Source: Hofstenia miamia (Eukaryota > Xenacoelomorpha > Acoela). From it: DNA of 64,000 bases. This document shows, in pieces, positions 1-11,489 of the stretch (the stretch's first letter is position 1; every line of letters begins with the position of its first letter). The notes under the pieces are model-generated. The model did no database searches and was not told the DNA's origin. It was given only the letters and a program-made list of their open reading frames with translations. The position numbers and the translations under genes are program-made. The stretch covers positions 1,711,715-1,775,714 of the forward strand of contig SCFE01000045.1 in assembly GCA_004352715.1 (NCBI GenBank), given 5' to 3'.

Positions 1-447
1 ATACATTATTCACTAGAAGTTAAAAGGCATGAATATTTTCGCATGATCACAGGCTTCTAAAATTCCTCCATAGTACGGTCTTTGAGGGGCATGCTTTACC
101 TGCATCTTATTGTCTGAGTTATTATTATTATTGTTGGTCTATGTTAAGCAATATTTTTCTTAGATTAAATTCTATGTGAAGTTCTTTCAGGAATTCCATT
201 ATTGAACTTTCTTACTATATTCTGACATACAATGGACAATAGTGTGGATCTATCTCAGAGGATAATGTCTTGCTTTTTTGTTTTAAATAATTTTTAAAAA
301 CCTTGATTATCTGAACTCAATCTCGATGATGCACAAATACGTTTTTCACAAATTAAAAATGTGGGTTGACTCTAAAAGCCGCTTACTTTTATCTGCTCAG
401 CAGAAAGCTATTTAAATGTGTTTGCATTGAAAATTCACCTGTCCCAG
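1..447. other. Non-coding, nothing recognised
   Basis: AT-rich sequence with a short ATT run near 119-135. I see no convincing coding segment, RNA gene or repeat. Confidence 0.5.
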
Positions 448-1735
448 GCAGTAGAAGCTCCTTCTCCAAAAACAAAGAAGTCAAAGGTTGTTGATAACAC
501 ACAGGGAGGCACAATTGGCAATTATGACCAGCAATAAAAAAGAAACGGAAGTACATTTACTGTACGATCAGCATTGAATCAACTAGAATCTCGCAAAAAT
601 CTCCCTTATTAGGGATTCTGTGCATTTCTTAGATGCGATGCCCACCACTCAAGCATTAGTTGAGCATGTATTCGTTGCACTCAAGCTGTTATCAACAGAC
701 AAACGCTCCAAAATGCAGAAGGGTAGTTATTAACAGTGGTCTTTTCATTGAAATGTAATAAACTTGTTTGGAACTTATTTTGTTCAAAATTTTGTGCTAG
801 CATTAAATAAATGCTATTCTTAATTTGTTTTCAGATACCCTTAACACTAAAAATACTAATATACTCACAAAGAGTGATTTTGAAAGACATTGCACTAATA
901 CAACCAATATGTGTGGTAATGATATAAATTCAAAACACTTAATACATGTTTTTTAAAAAAGATATATTATTGCGCAATCTGATCTCGGTTAAAACCTTGA
1001 ACTCGACCTTAACGTTGATTAGAATTAAATCGATGTTGCATCTCTGCTTTCAACTATAAATTTGTTGTTTGATTTGAAGCCTATTCGTAATTCCATGAAT
1101 ATGGAGTTGATCTAGATCAAAGAAAATAAATTTATGGACACACTTGTTGATTTCTCAAGGCCTCTATTTTAATGCTGACATAACTACGATGATCTCCTAG
1201 AATCAGTGAATCTTTTCCTGTAAAATCTGTTGAACTAATTCAAGAATTTGGTGTTGTAACATCGACATATCTGGTTTAATCCTCACATAGGCTTATAAAA
1301 TCTAGATTGAAAGCTGGCAATTATCAATTGCTAAAATTAAAGCGTAACATTCCAAATGAGAGCAGTAGCTCAATAATGTTAGGCCTAACTTTATATACAA
1401 CCATGGTTTTATCATTTATCACATTTTATTTTTTAGTATCCTAATAATACAGAACGTCATTTGCTTGGAAAGATCTTAAAAGCAATTTGTAAAGTGGAAC
1501 GCTTCTGGCCAATGCTATAGATTTCAGATGAATACTAATAAAAAACACCCATTGAATACTTTACTGAAATGCAGATCTTACTTTTGTTGAAAAAGCTCGT
1601 ACTCAATAATATTAATGTTGTAGCATATAAATCATTCTATGCACCGCAACATAGTGGCTAGGCTCAGGTCAGCACGTCTCAGTAATCGCAATGCAGAAAA
1701 ACGAGTAGGTATTCAGCAGTTTTATTTCAAAAGAG
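448..1735 (+). pseudogene. Decayed coding-like segment, unidentified
   Basis: Unusually protein-like reading frames occur here on the + strand. 448-537 reads AVEAPSPKTKKSKVV onward to a stop. 613-722 (after an AG, before a GT) reads DSVHFLDAMPTTQALVEHVF onward, and 835 onward, after TTTTCAG, continues in matching phase with DTLNTKNTNILTKSDFERHC. The frame beginning at 835 then runs, with several stops and one frameshift near 1220, to about 1400 (MDTLVDFSRPLF; VKSVELIQEFGVVTSTYLV; LIKSRLKAGNYQLLKLKRN). A further stretch near 1440-1660 includes NTERHLLGKILKAICKVERF. The stops suggest a pseudogene or dead transposon gene, but a real multi-exon gene with short introns is not excluded for 448-920. 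I do not recognise the family. Confidence 0.4.
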
Positions 1736-2503
1736 TAATTTATTTAGGAACTATTTGAATAAATTTATATCTCTCAGTGTATTTGACTATCACGCAATAC
1801 CTAAGACAATTTCTAAAGATTTTTTTTCAATTCAATTAAAACGGAAATTTAATAGTGATAGGTGTCGCAATTTTTCATGGTTATCAGTTCTAATAACTTA
1901 ATTTGTTAATGAGTGAGAAATATAGTCTATTTTAGTACATTTACTTTTCAAAATATATTTAACTAAGTCACTTTATGAAGTACTACTAATATAATCAAGT
2001 GCCTCACTATAATATAGAAAGCTATTTATTCAATAAAACATGGATAAATTATCCAGAAATATAAATAAATTTTTTTATCTTAGTTTTACTTTGAACAATT
2101 CGTTTGAATATTCTAAATTTCGGCTTCAGTTTGTTGATTTTAAGAAACTTTCTAACATAGGCTTACTCAAATGTGGCAGCGATGACATATATTCCTCGGC
2201 ACATTGACTAAATAAAAGCACTTTTATTGCTTTACTTATAAAATTTAGGAGGGGCAACCCCTAACCCCACCTGTGTCATCACTGATACTCAACATTGCTC
2301 TAGCAGACCGAAAAATTGAAGAACATTTTTGGCAAAGATAATAAAAATACGTCGAATTGACTTTAAGTTGAGTTGGCCGGACCGCGCTTCTTGGGATTCA
2401 CATTTCTAGGAACGATTGGCCTGCCCTGCCTACAACAATATTGCCAAACATACACCCTACCTTTCTTCTTCATAACACATATCTTTAAATTTTCATACTA
2501 TAG
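1736..2503. other. Non-coding, nothing recognised
   Basis: AT-rich sequence. No feature supported. Confidence 0.5.
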
Positions 2504-2590
2504 TTGCTCTCATTGCAAAGCGTAGAAGTACTGGAAGTGTATGAAATCTGTCACCTACAGAACGACCCCGAATTGCAGCTCCATGTTAAG
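2504..2590 (+). other. Possible exon, unidentified
   Basis: An 87-bp segment lies between TATAG and AAG|GTTACC and is open in phase 0, reading SVEVLEVYEICHLQNDPELQ near its middle. Amino-acid composition is protein-like and unlike the flanks. It could be an isolated exon of a gene I cannot assemble, or chance. No family is recognised. Confidence 0.25.
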
Positions 2591-3567
2591 GTTACCAGTC
2601 TCTCCATAATAGTATTATTCATACAGTCCAGGCTAGTCAACTTCAGTAATAGTTCACTTTACACTTTATCAACATTTCTATTATATTTTTTAAGAAATTA
2701 CCTGATCAGCTATATCAATATAAATGTGAATATGATGATAGAACTTTTGTGGCATTGTTTGTTTTGTGTCTGTGATAAATGATTTTCTACACTATCAAGG
2801 GTAATCTATAGCTGCCTTTTAGTAACTTGACTATCTCCAACAAGTAAAATAAAAGGTTGATTGAAATATGAGATTGATATTAATGAATCTAACGGAATAA
2901 GATACTTGACTTCCTCTCTGTGAATGGCTACTAATAGTCTGTTAATTTAAGCAAGCCTGAGCGCAAAATTAAATTGAACTTAGAGGATTTTATTGTTCAC
3001 ACTCAGGTTACAAAATGATTTTAGAGGACAAATGTTCAAGTTATGTTATTCATTTTCAAAATTTAGCTCCTAAAACTAATCAGCACTTCACAGATTAGTG
3101 CTGTGAAAAAACTTTCCTGCTAAAAATTCTTTTGATAATTTCTAAGGCTCCCTTAAGAAATGCTAGAAAATAAAATAAATTTATAGATAATTTTTGAGGG
3201 GTGAATTTCAAAGACTTAGACAATAAAACATGAACTCAACCAAATAAATGCATTAAGTAAATATGGAAGTAACAGTTTGCAATCTCCTTACAATCAACCC
3301 ATATTTATGCATAGCATTGGTATTTAAGGAATGTGTCAATTTTCTTAAAATACATCATTTGAATCTTTCACTAATTTAAAAATATACATCAGACTACAAA
3401 ATTAATCAAATTCTTATAGACACACAAATGTGTTTTCCTAGTACGTTCTCTTTCCAACTCAATTTAAACACTCCTGAAAATAATATTTCAATAAATTGGG
3501 TCAATTTTTTTAATAATATTTGTTCGTCTATTTACAATATATAAATAAACAGAAAAAATTCTTATTC

Positions 3568-3602
<35 letters not shown>

Positions 3603-5414
3603 GGTAGCCCTTATATAAGGTGAAAATTAATGTTAATGTTTGTATGTCTGACCATCTCAAAAGGTTCTATATAAGTAAAAACTCCTTTTATTCAAATTTC
3701 TGATAATCCGACATATTTTTTAGAGGTGGCGCAATGGTGTGAAAGGTGGCCTAATAAGGCTCTATGCGTGACATAGGAAATAAGTGTATCATTATAATAG
3801 TCACAAAAACAGAATAACTGTTTTTGTATTGTTTTGTTTTTTCTCTACAATACTTAAGGCATACTGCGAGATATTCTTCATTATTAAGCATTTGCAATAT
3901 TAATCCACAATTCGTTAGCAGCTGCTAGTAAGAATATAACTTTCATTCCAGTCTTCTGGATAGGTTTCAAGAAATTTATCAAATACACTCAGCTGACAAA
4001 AAACCTTTCATGCAGCCTCTGATTATGAAAACAACAGACACTTTGTATGATTGTTAATCCTATTCGACTGAGCTCATTTCAGTGTTTCATCTTTTTCAAA
4101 ATCCTTTGAAATTTTCAAAATTTTGACCATTGTGCAGTCAAATTTAAGTCAGAATACAGCAAACTCAGAAAATTCAGTTCCTTTGAAAGATAAAGCAAAT
4201 TGCCCAAATTCTTACACAATCTAGCTAAATAACAAGGGTTAGTATTTGCTAAATAGTTTTGCCATAAACATTTTAACATCTTTCTTTCAATATAATATAC
4301 TCAAAGTATAATAATCTATCCACTCAATATTAATTCAACAAATGAGCCACCCAATACTATTTACGTCAAAACACAAAAGAAATATGAAATTTCAAACCGT
4401 GAATTGAGGTAAGTATCATTTTTAGGATATCTAGCCTAATGATATTTTGATTCTTAAATGTATTTTCTGGTATGATTCTTCATTTCAATATTATAAATTC
4501 CTTAAAAGAATCTAACAACTTAAATATTCGTACTTGTTGGACACGCAAGAACACAAACAGCTATAGATAACAAAAAAATTTTTTATAATCTTTTAAATAA
4601 TGAATAGAAGTATCTATCAGAAAATCATGTCCATATTTTCAAAATAAGTCAACTATTAAAAAATCACTAGCAAAAATGACAATTGAAGAGTTTCTCCAAT
4701 TATTTTAAAATCAAAATTATGTATTTTGCCATTATATATCTCGTTTGCAGCGGATTCAGGCAGACCATGGTCCAATATTTGAAATTTAACGAGAACCACA
4801 CCCAAAAATAACACCAATGAATGATTCAGGATTTTGTAAAAAGATTGTTCCAAGGTAGACATGGTCCCTAGTTACAAAGCAGTTGTTGATGGACCTAGTA
4901 TATATATATATATATTTGGTTGATTGATCATCTAATAAATGCTCTTGACTTTCAAAANTATTTAAGTGCCACAAACCCCCCCCTAGAATAGAGAATACCC
5001 CTTTGTGCCACCCCCTCGAGCATCACTCTGCACATAACAGCAGTAATTGGAAATCCAAATTAAATTTTTATATTTATTTTTAGATGTGAACTTTCACTCC
5101 CATTTGTCCTAAATGTGGTTAATAGTTTTATATACCATTTTCGGGTTCATATTGATAGAGGCTTCCTATTCTACATTGTAGAATCTCACAGTTTTGCATT
5201 TTATGATTTAATCGTTGTAGATTCATTGATTTGACTTATTGAAGTTGACGCGAAATGTTAGTAGTACAACCCCTTGCATTTGATGTGCAGCGTTCTTTTA
5301 TTCCTGAGTTGATAGTTTTAGTGTTGAAAAATTTTCTTCAGATGGAGTAAGATGTAAGATTTTTTCTGAATTTACAAAGTGGGTTGTTTAATTGGTTGGG
5401 CTATGGATTTCTTT
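2591..5414. other. Non-coding, with simple repeats
   Basis: AT-rich sequence with (TA)n runs at 3571-3599 and 4899-4915, a single ambiguous base at 4958 and a short C-run just after it. No gene is supported. Confidence 0.5.
3571..3599. repeat. (TA)n microsatellite
   Basis: Uninterrupted TA dinucleotides. Confidence 0.95.
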
Positions 5415-5584
5415 AACACTAACAGGATGCGAATTACACGTTTGTAATTGACCAAAGCAGGCTGAACTTGCGCTAAATCAAAGTGAAATTCAATCAATTA
5501 CTAAACATATTTATCGCACTTTCTTGCTTAAATTCAGCCTGTGCTGATCAACTACAAAATTGCACTTCCCATCTTGTTAGTGTT
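5415..5584. repeat. Foldback MITE-like element, about 170 bp
   Basis: The left end (AACACTAAC, then GATG, TTTGTAATTGA and AGGCTGAA) recurs as its reverse complement at the right end (TTCAGCCT, then TCAACTACAAAA, CATC, GTTAGTGTT). Arms of about 55 bp are matched with some mismatches, leaving a short central loop. This is the structure of a miniature inverted-repeat transposon. No clean target-site duplication is visible and the superfamily is unknown. Confidence 0.7.
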
Positions 5585-7199
5585 TAGAATTCAATGATTT
5601 GGATCCAAATACATAAACCATGCTTTTCACTATATAGGTGCTCACTAAATGTGTGCCATTGGTCTGCTTTGCAGCCTTAGAGTTTATGTAGGTTGTCTCA
5701 TTAGCTCATTCTTGTGTGCATTTCGTTTATCAATATGCATATACTTTACCTTTGTATTACATTTGCATCTGCGCAGAGAATATTACAGATCAACTGTAAT
5801 AGTATTATAATCGAAATTCAGAGATCCTGTTATTTGTAATATAGGAAGAATAACTACTAACATACGATTGACCCAGCAGAGATAAAATATTAAACTAATT
5901 TCAGCCTTTCAAATGATTCACTGGACCTGACCCATAAACCAAATCACTAGAAGCATTTTTGATCAATGACCCATTGTGACTGACACATGATCTACGAATT
6001 ATTGGCTTAGCTCCTATTGATTTCTTCAAGTTCTTTTTTTAACTATTGTGATTGTTTATGCTTAGGTTGTAGTTAGCAGTTTTATTTTGGAAAGCTTGCA
6101 GATCCCCAAGCCTTTCTCAGCTTCGAAAATAATTTTGTAATTTTGCAATTGATAATTGAGACATTTTTTGCAATTGAAAATATGATTCATTGTCTGAGAA
6201 ATATATGGCTAACCCTTATCAAGAGGTCTCAAGCAACACACGTTGTCAAATTTCTGTCAAGATTTTGCTGACATCATATCATTACTATTAGCTTACAAAT
6301 GAACAAAACATTTCAAAACAATGTTTTTCGAAGAATGTATTTTAAATAAGGGCGATATTTAATAAAATACACGCATTATTTCTACTTTTGTTCAAAATTG
6401 GTATTAAAATGAAAACTTAGAGGACATCTAATAATAATTTTATTTTCTATTTGTAGGTGCATGCACGGACACGGATAAAGATTACGTTATTCATGACAAC
6501 AAAACTGGTATTTAAAACAAAAACTTAATATTATATAGAACACCCTCGATTTGCATTATGCTGGTTTACAAACAACATGGTGAAGCAAGGATTCATATTA
6601 ACAACACCGATAAAATATTGGTCAGTTATTTTATCACATACATAACAATTTCGAGCAGTTTTATATGATTGATGAATACCTTATGATATTTGGGTTCTTT
6701 TACCCAAAAATTTGGTAGTTATGGGCGCATTTAAAGTTTTTTGATGTTGGTTGTTAAACAGTACGCTTAAAATGGTTCTCAGCAAGCAAAAAATATTCTT
6801 CAAAATTTGGTTTTGTTCTGTTTATATGCGTATTTCTTTATAACAATATATGCATTATTAGATGCCACAACGATCGACGACATTTTTTTAATAAAGAGAT
6901 CACAAAGTGTTTTTTTTCAGTCAGAAAATTTTAACATATTCTCATCAAGCATATCAACACCACTTTTCAAGCAATTGTAATCTCGTATGAGGAACAGAGG
7001 TGCGATAGTAAACATACTCCCTATAAAATTTGTAATTATTTGATAATAGAAATTTGGATTCTTCAAGGGTTCAAACAAAGGTCGATAATATAAATATCTG
7101 GTCAATAGATGAAATGAAAGCATTCCCTTATATGTAGTGAGTTGATATTAAAATTTCCATATTTTTCTAAAAAAAGAATTAATAAGCGTCTTTCTATTA
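5585..7199. other. Non-coding, one exon-like stretch
   Basis: Mostly AT-rich sequence. At 6458-6507 a segment after CTATTTGTAG reads ACTDTDKDYVIHDNKT before a possible GT donor. This is too short to call. Confidence 0.4.
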
Positions 7200-7640
7200 A
7201 TGCTAGGAGTTCAACTAAGAGACCATGCAAAAATATTCGGAGTGACAATGCAAACAGATCTTTCACTTCGTGCTCATATCAGAAAACTGATGGCAACCCT
7301 AACGAAAATGCAAAATATTTTAATCAATATGCGCACGGTAAATTCTTCCTTAGCTGAAATAGGTGCAACTCTTAAATCTTTATTTATTAACCCTACATGG
7401 CTCAGATTTCAAGAACCTTAAAAAATACAAAAATCTTTGGATGATGCATATAAGTACAACTGGACATTAGAAGATGAAGCATACTACAAGCGTATAATGG
7501 ATGCCAACAATCCAGTTAAATCACTTTTGCTGCAAAGAAATCTTTAACTACTTTTGTCATTTTTAGTGCAAAACCTGTATTTGATTTGTTTGCATTAAAA
7601 TTCATTAATATTAATATTATTATTATTATTATTGTTATTA
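7200..7640 (+). pseudogene. Coding remnant ending in a TTA tail, possible retroelement 3' end
   Basis: From 7200 one frame runs to the stop at 7545-7547 with a single internal stop at 7419-7421. It includes KIFGVTMQTDLSLRAHIRKL early on, which resembles the conserved block after the catalytic core of non-LTR reverse transcriptases (Y/F-L-G-V, then H-I), and ends WTLEDEAYYKRIMDANNP with a short tail. About 60 bp after the stop there is a run of ATT/TTA triplets (7605-7640), the kind of simple-repeat 3' tail also seen on the non-LTR element at 53705. I infer a 5'-truncated non-LTR element. A decayed copy of an unrelated gene is also possible. Confidence 0.4.
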
Positions 7641-9640
7641 TCACAAGATTTTTACAACATCTTCTTATATACGTATTGAGTAAATAATTTTGTTTGTGAT
7701 TTCATTGAATAACTATTATTGACAAGATACATCTTTGCTGAAAAATGACAAACGTCCTGATAAATATTAATACATATATAAAATTCGTTGTCATACATTA
7801 TTTTGCAAAATAATTCATTTCGATTGCGCATTTAAATTTGTAATCAATTGATTTTCAATATAAAATATAGTAAGTCACCATATTCTGATGAAAAGCATTG
7901 GGACAGACCGGTTTAGTAAGATATGAAATCTTTGAACTGCTTCCAGATGTGGTGGGAAATACTATGCACAAACTGCAGGCTTAATAATAGTTTGAATACA
8001 AATTTAATAGCATCCGGTTGATTAATGTTACAAGTGATAAGTTTTTAATATACTTCAAATATCTGATGAGTCGGATAGGAACTGATGTATTCTAAACTTT
8101 TACAAAAATATAGCACATTCAGTCTTAGTTTCAATAAATACAATATTTTCAGATTCTTTTTAAAAAATACAGGACGAATTTTGACCAGTTAATTTCAATA
8201 TGCAAATTTGATTTACTTAACACAGGCATAACATTGACGCTATGAACTAGATAAGCACATGTAGTTTATAGTTAGCAGGTGGATTTGTGACTCAAGCTTT
8301 GATAATATTTTAGATAACATTATTATTAAGAATTACCTCACGGCAACATTGTAATATAGACTGCAAAGGAAACATTTCAGACACCCTTTTCACAATCAGC
8401 CGAAATAATGCGCATTACTAGATTCATTCTTTGTCATTATTGGGTGGTTAATATCCCCATAATACAAAAATTATTTGTACTCAAAATGTGAAACTATAAA
8501 TTTGTTATTTTCATCAATTTATATGCGATTTGTTTTTTAAGTAGGCCTATAGTGTCATTTTACAAGATTTTTCAAGTTTGCTTAACTTTAACCTGCTTAG
8601 GTCCTTACTAGAGAAAAAACCATTTTTTCACATTTTTAAGCAATTTTCTTGAAGAATTTTGTGAAGTTGGAAAGCTTGAACAATGGACACATCTATTGGT
8701 GGAGGTGCTTGACCGTTATGTTGGGAATGTGAACTAAGCAGTATTGCAACGACTGAAGTACTTCAAAATTTTCACTGTCTTTTATTGAAAATTAGAAATA
8801 TTAATATTATCTCAATTCCTAATCTTCAATAAATCAGGAGGTCGAAAGCCCATTTGAGCAACCATCAAACTTAACAATTTCCATTACGTAATTTAATCAC
8901 CAAGCCCATTAAAGCCATTCTTGAGATTTAAAAACAAGAATGACAGAGACACTCCTATATCTTACTGTGCTTTTAGATTTTTGATATCTTTATTAGTTTT
9001 TGAGTTATAGGCTCTTAAAATATTTAAAAAATTTAAAAACGAGTCGCGGAAAGTTCAAGGTTAAATTTTTTGCTTAAATTAGCGTTTTCTAGTCAAATGA
9101 ATAAAACATAAAATACCCTGTGTAAATTTGAGATTTGTGGGATATTGCAATTTTATAGTTAAGTAAATATCTGAGATATCATTCTGTACAAGCAAAAACA
9201 ATCCAAAATATCGTAATGAATGAAAACCACACTAGAAATGATAGACTAAATTGCCATAAATGAAAGCCTTTTTGTAATTAAGACTTTATGAACTTGTTGA
9301 TTTATCACCAAGAATGTTGCTATCAGTTTACATTTGGGAAATATATAAAAGTCAATTTATTTTTAATTTTTGATGCTTATACTATTCCAAGAAAATTATT
9401 GACTAAGCGACGTGATAGGATGGGACAAGGCGATACCCTTAGTGTGTATATATATATATATATATATAATAAGACAATAGAGCTACAGTTTATTTGTATG
9501 CCAGTGGCCTCAGTGAAGAGCAAGACGGACCAGTATGTTATACAAAATTAATTAAAATAATTATTCGACTATCAAGTCGTCAATACAGGTTAAAGTTTAC
9601 ATTTTCTTCATTGTTAGTAAGAAAGCATTTATGACTCATC
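7641..9640. other. Non-coding
   Basis: AT-rich sequence with a (TA)n run at about 9445-9468. No gene is supported. Confidence 0.5.
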
Positions 9641-9670
9641 TTAACACGTTGACTACCCAATATGGGTGAC
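9641..9670 (+). mobile_element. piggyBac-like terminal end with TTAA target
   Basis: TTAA at 9641-9644 is followed by CACGTTGACTACCCAATATG and then GGTGAC. TTAA is the obligatory piggyBac target site, and C-rich termini with a GTTGAC core are typical of piggyBac-like elements. The end points towards the transposase fragment at 10115-10281. No matching right end was found downstream. Confidence 0.55.
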
Positions 9671-9962
9671 GTTTAAGTTTGCTGATCAAGTCATTTCACT
9701 CAATATAGGGGACGTTTAAGTTTGCTGATCAGGCCATGTCACCCAATATAGGGGACGTTTAAGTTTGCTGATCAGGTCATGTCACGCAATATAGGAGGCG
9801 TTTAAGTTTGCTGATAAAGCCATGTCACCCAATATAGGGGACGTTTAAAGTATGCTGATCAGGTCATTTCACCCAATATAGGAGAAGTTTACGTTTGCTG
9901 ATCAGGTCATGTAACCCAAAATAGGAGACGTTTAAGTTTGCTGATCAGGCAATGTCACCCAA
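9657..9962 (+). repeat. 43-bp minisatellite, seven units
   Basis: Seven tandem units of about 43 bp, each containing CCAATATAGGGGACGTTTAA followed by GTTTGCTGATCAGGTCATGTCAC or close variants. The fifth unit has one extra base. Each unit begins with a variant of the terminal motif at 9656-9670, so the array appears to be an amplification of the transposon end. Unit length is not a multiple of three, so it is not a protein repeat. Confidence 0.9.
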
Positions 9963-10114
9963 CGCTTCTTTGCTATTTGCTTTTGATATTAGTATGTGTT
10001 TAAAAAATATATATTTTGTCAAAAATTATATAAATTTATAATAGGATATTAATTATATATCTATGGTTAAAAATGTTAAAGAAAAAGTTAAAAAAATGGT
10101 TTATTAAGAAAATA

Positions 10115-10281
10115 TTACACATGCAAAGTATTAAAACATTGTTTACATAGTTGAGGTTCATCAGGAAAATCTTACTTAAATTTTTTCTTGGAGCTTTTCC
10201 TCTTCCCATTTTACTGCTCTTTTTAATGTAACATTGTTTACACGCTCTTCTTATTTTATGCCGCGTTTCATTATGTTTCAT
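10115..10281 (-). pseudogene. piggyBac-like transposase, C-terminal fragment
   Basis: On the - strand the sequence reads HNETRHKIRRACKQCYIKKS followed by SKMGRGKAPRKN and then, in a shifted frame, FPDEPQLCKQCFNTLH before a stop at 10115-10117. The arrangement (basic stretch, C-x2-C-Y, then P-x-L-C-x2-C-F-x3-H) matches the cysteine-rich C-terminal zinc-binding domain of piggyBac transposases. Only this domain survives. The part upstream on the - strand is replaced by a (TA)n run starting at 10286, and one frameshift is present. The DDD catalytic core is absent. The position next to the TTAA end fits the C-terminus lying nearest one terminus of the element. Confidence 0.55.
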
Positions 10282-10285
10282 TGTG

Positions 10286-10290
10286 TGTGC

Positions 10291-10346
<56 letters not shown>
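10286..10346. repeat. (TA)n microsatellite
   Basis: About 60 bp of nearly pure AT/TA dinucleotides. It abuts the 5' limit of the piggyBac-like transposase fragment. Confidence 0.95.
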
Positions 10347-10916
10347 GTCATATTATCTGGTTATGTATGCTTAACAAATTATAAATGTTGCTATGTACAC
10401 TTTCTGAAATTTATTTATGTTGCAATGTACCAGTAAGATTTTTTGTTGTTAAAAAATGCAATGATAATATGATAATCATGCCCACATTGGTGAGAATGGA
10501 TGTACAGTCTACTATATGAAACAATGTTTTAGAGCAAAGATAAATTTGATTGAAAAAGGCAGGCTAAGTATTGCTCTATAACTACTCAATAATGTAGTAA
10601 ATAATTCAGCTGAAAGTCGGCAAACCTAAAGAATATTAATATAAATAGTTAGAATTTTAATAAAAATATAGAGATTCACGACCACACAATGCCATATAGC
10701 AATTTTTTGCAGAATTTTACTCATTTATTTTTCATATGTATATATGCTTTTTGAGCATCTTATATGTACATAGCAACATATCAAAACTATATATATATAT
10801 AGGCATTTTGTATTTCAATGTTGGATTTTTGTATAATAGCTCAGCACACCAACATTAAGATGACACTACTTAAGGCTACAATTAGCTGCAAGAGTCAAAC
10901 ACTACTTCCAGTACTG
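10347..10916. other. Non-coding
   Basis: AT-rich sequence with a short TA run near 10789-10801. No gene seen. Confidence 0.5.
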
Positions 10917-11489
10917 CTGGAGAGCTACCAAGTGAAGCCTAATGACAGTTACATATGTAAACAAATAGAGAATTTCTAAGAAATTTCCAAAATGATATTT
11001 CAGAATGCAAAGAAAGGCATAGTGAGAGAAGAGCATCAATATTATAGGAAAGTCTACAGTAAACAAGAAAATGTTGGGTATAGGGTGCATAGGTACACAG
11101 TTAACCAAATGAATAATAAGAAATACGTAAAGAAGTTGGATACAAGATGGGGTGGATCTTATTGAATCAGAAAGAAACTCAATCCCAATAGTCGTTTGTT
11201 TAGCAGCAGTAAAATTGTATATTCTCAAAATTTAAGATCACTAAAAAATATGAATATTATTAAAGATAATGATAACCAGTTTTTGAGCTATATATATGAT
11301 AAAAAGCCTGATGTAGGCAGTTTTTACAACAAGGGTTTTGACAGTGCCTATGAGGATATAGTTAATTGTGACTTTCTTAAAAGGAAATTACCAGATAGAG
11401 CTGCAAGGCATAACTGTAATTATGATTTCAATATATGTGATCTAAGGTTTACTTCTGCAATGACAAAGATTGAAATACTCTTGCTATGA
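10917..11489 (+). pseudogene. Decayed LTR-retrotransposon integrase C-terminus and following ORF
   Basis: One frame with two internal stops runs from 10917 to 11489. It contains IVREEHQYYRKVYSKQENVG followed by KKLDTRWGGSY, a stop, and IRKKLNPNS. That order (YYDRKV-like segment, hydrophobic V-x-R-Y strand, R-W-x-G-x-Y) is the C-terminal domain of Gypsy-type integrases. It continues into about 95 residues of unknown nature rich in N, D and Y, ending before 11490. The zinc-binding and DDE domains are not visible upstream. It differs from the integrase of the LTR element at 13081-33346, so it is a separate, older insertion. Confidence 0.55.

Noticed and set aside
9657-9962. CRISPR array
   Set aside because: Units are contiguous tandem repeats without unique spacers, in animal DNA.
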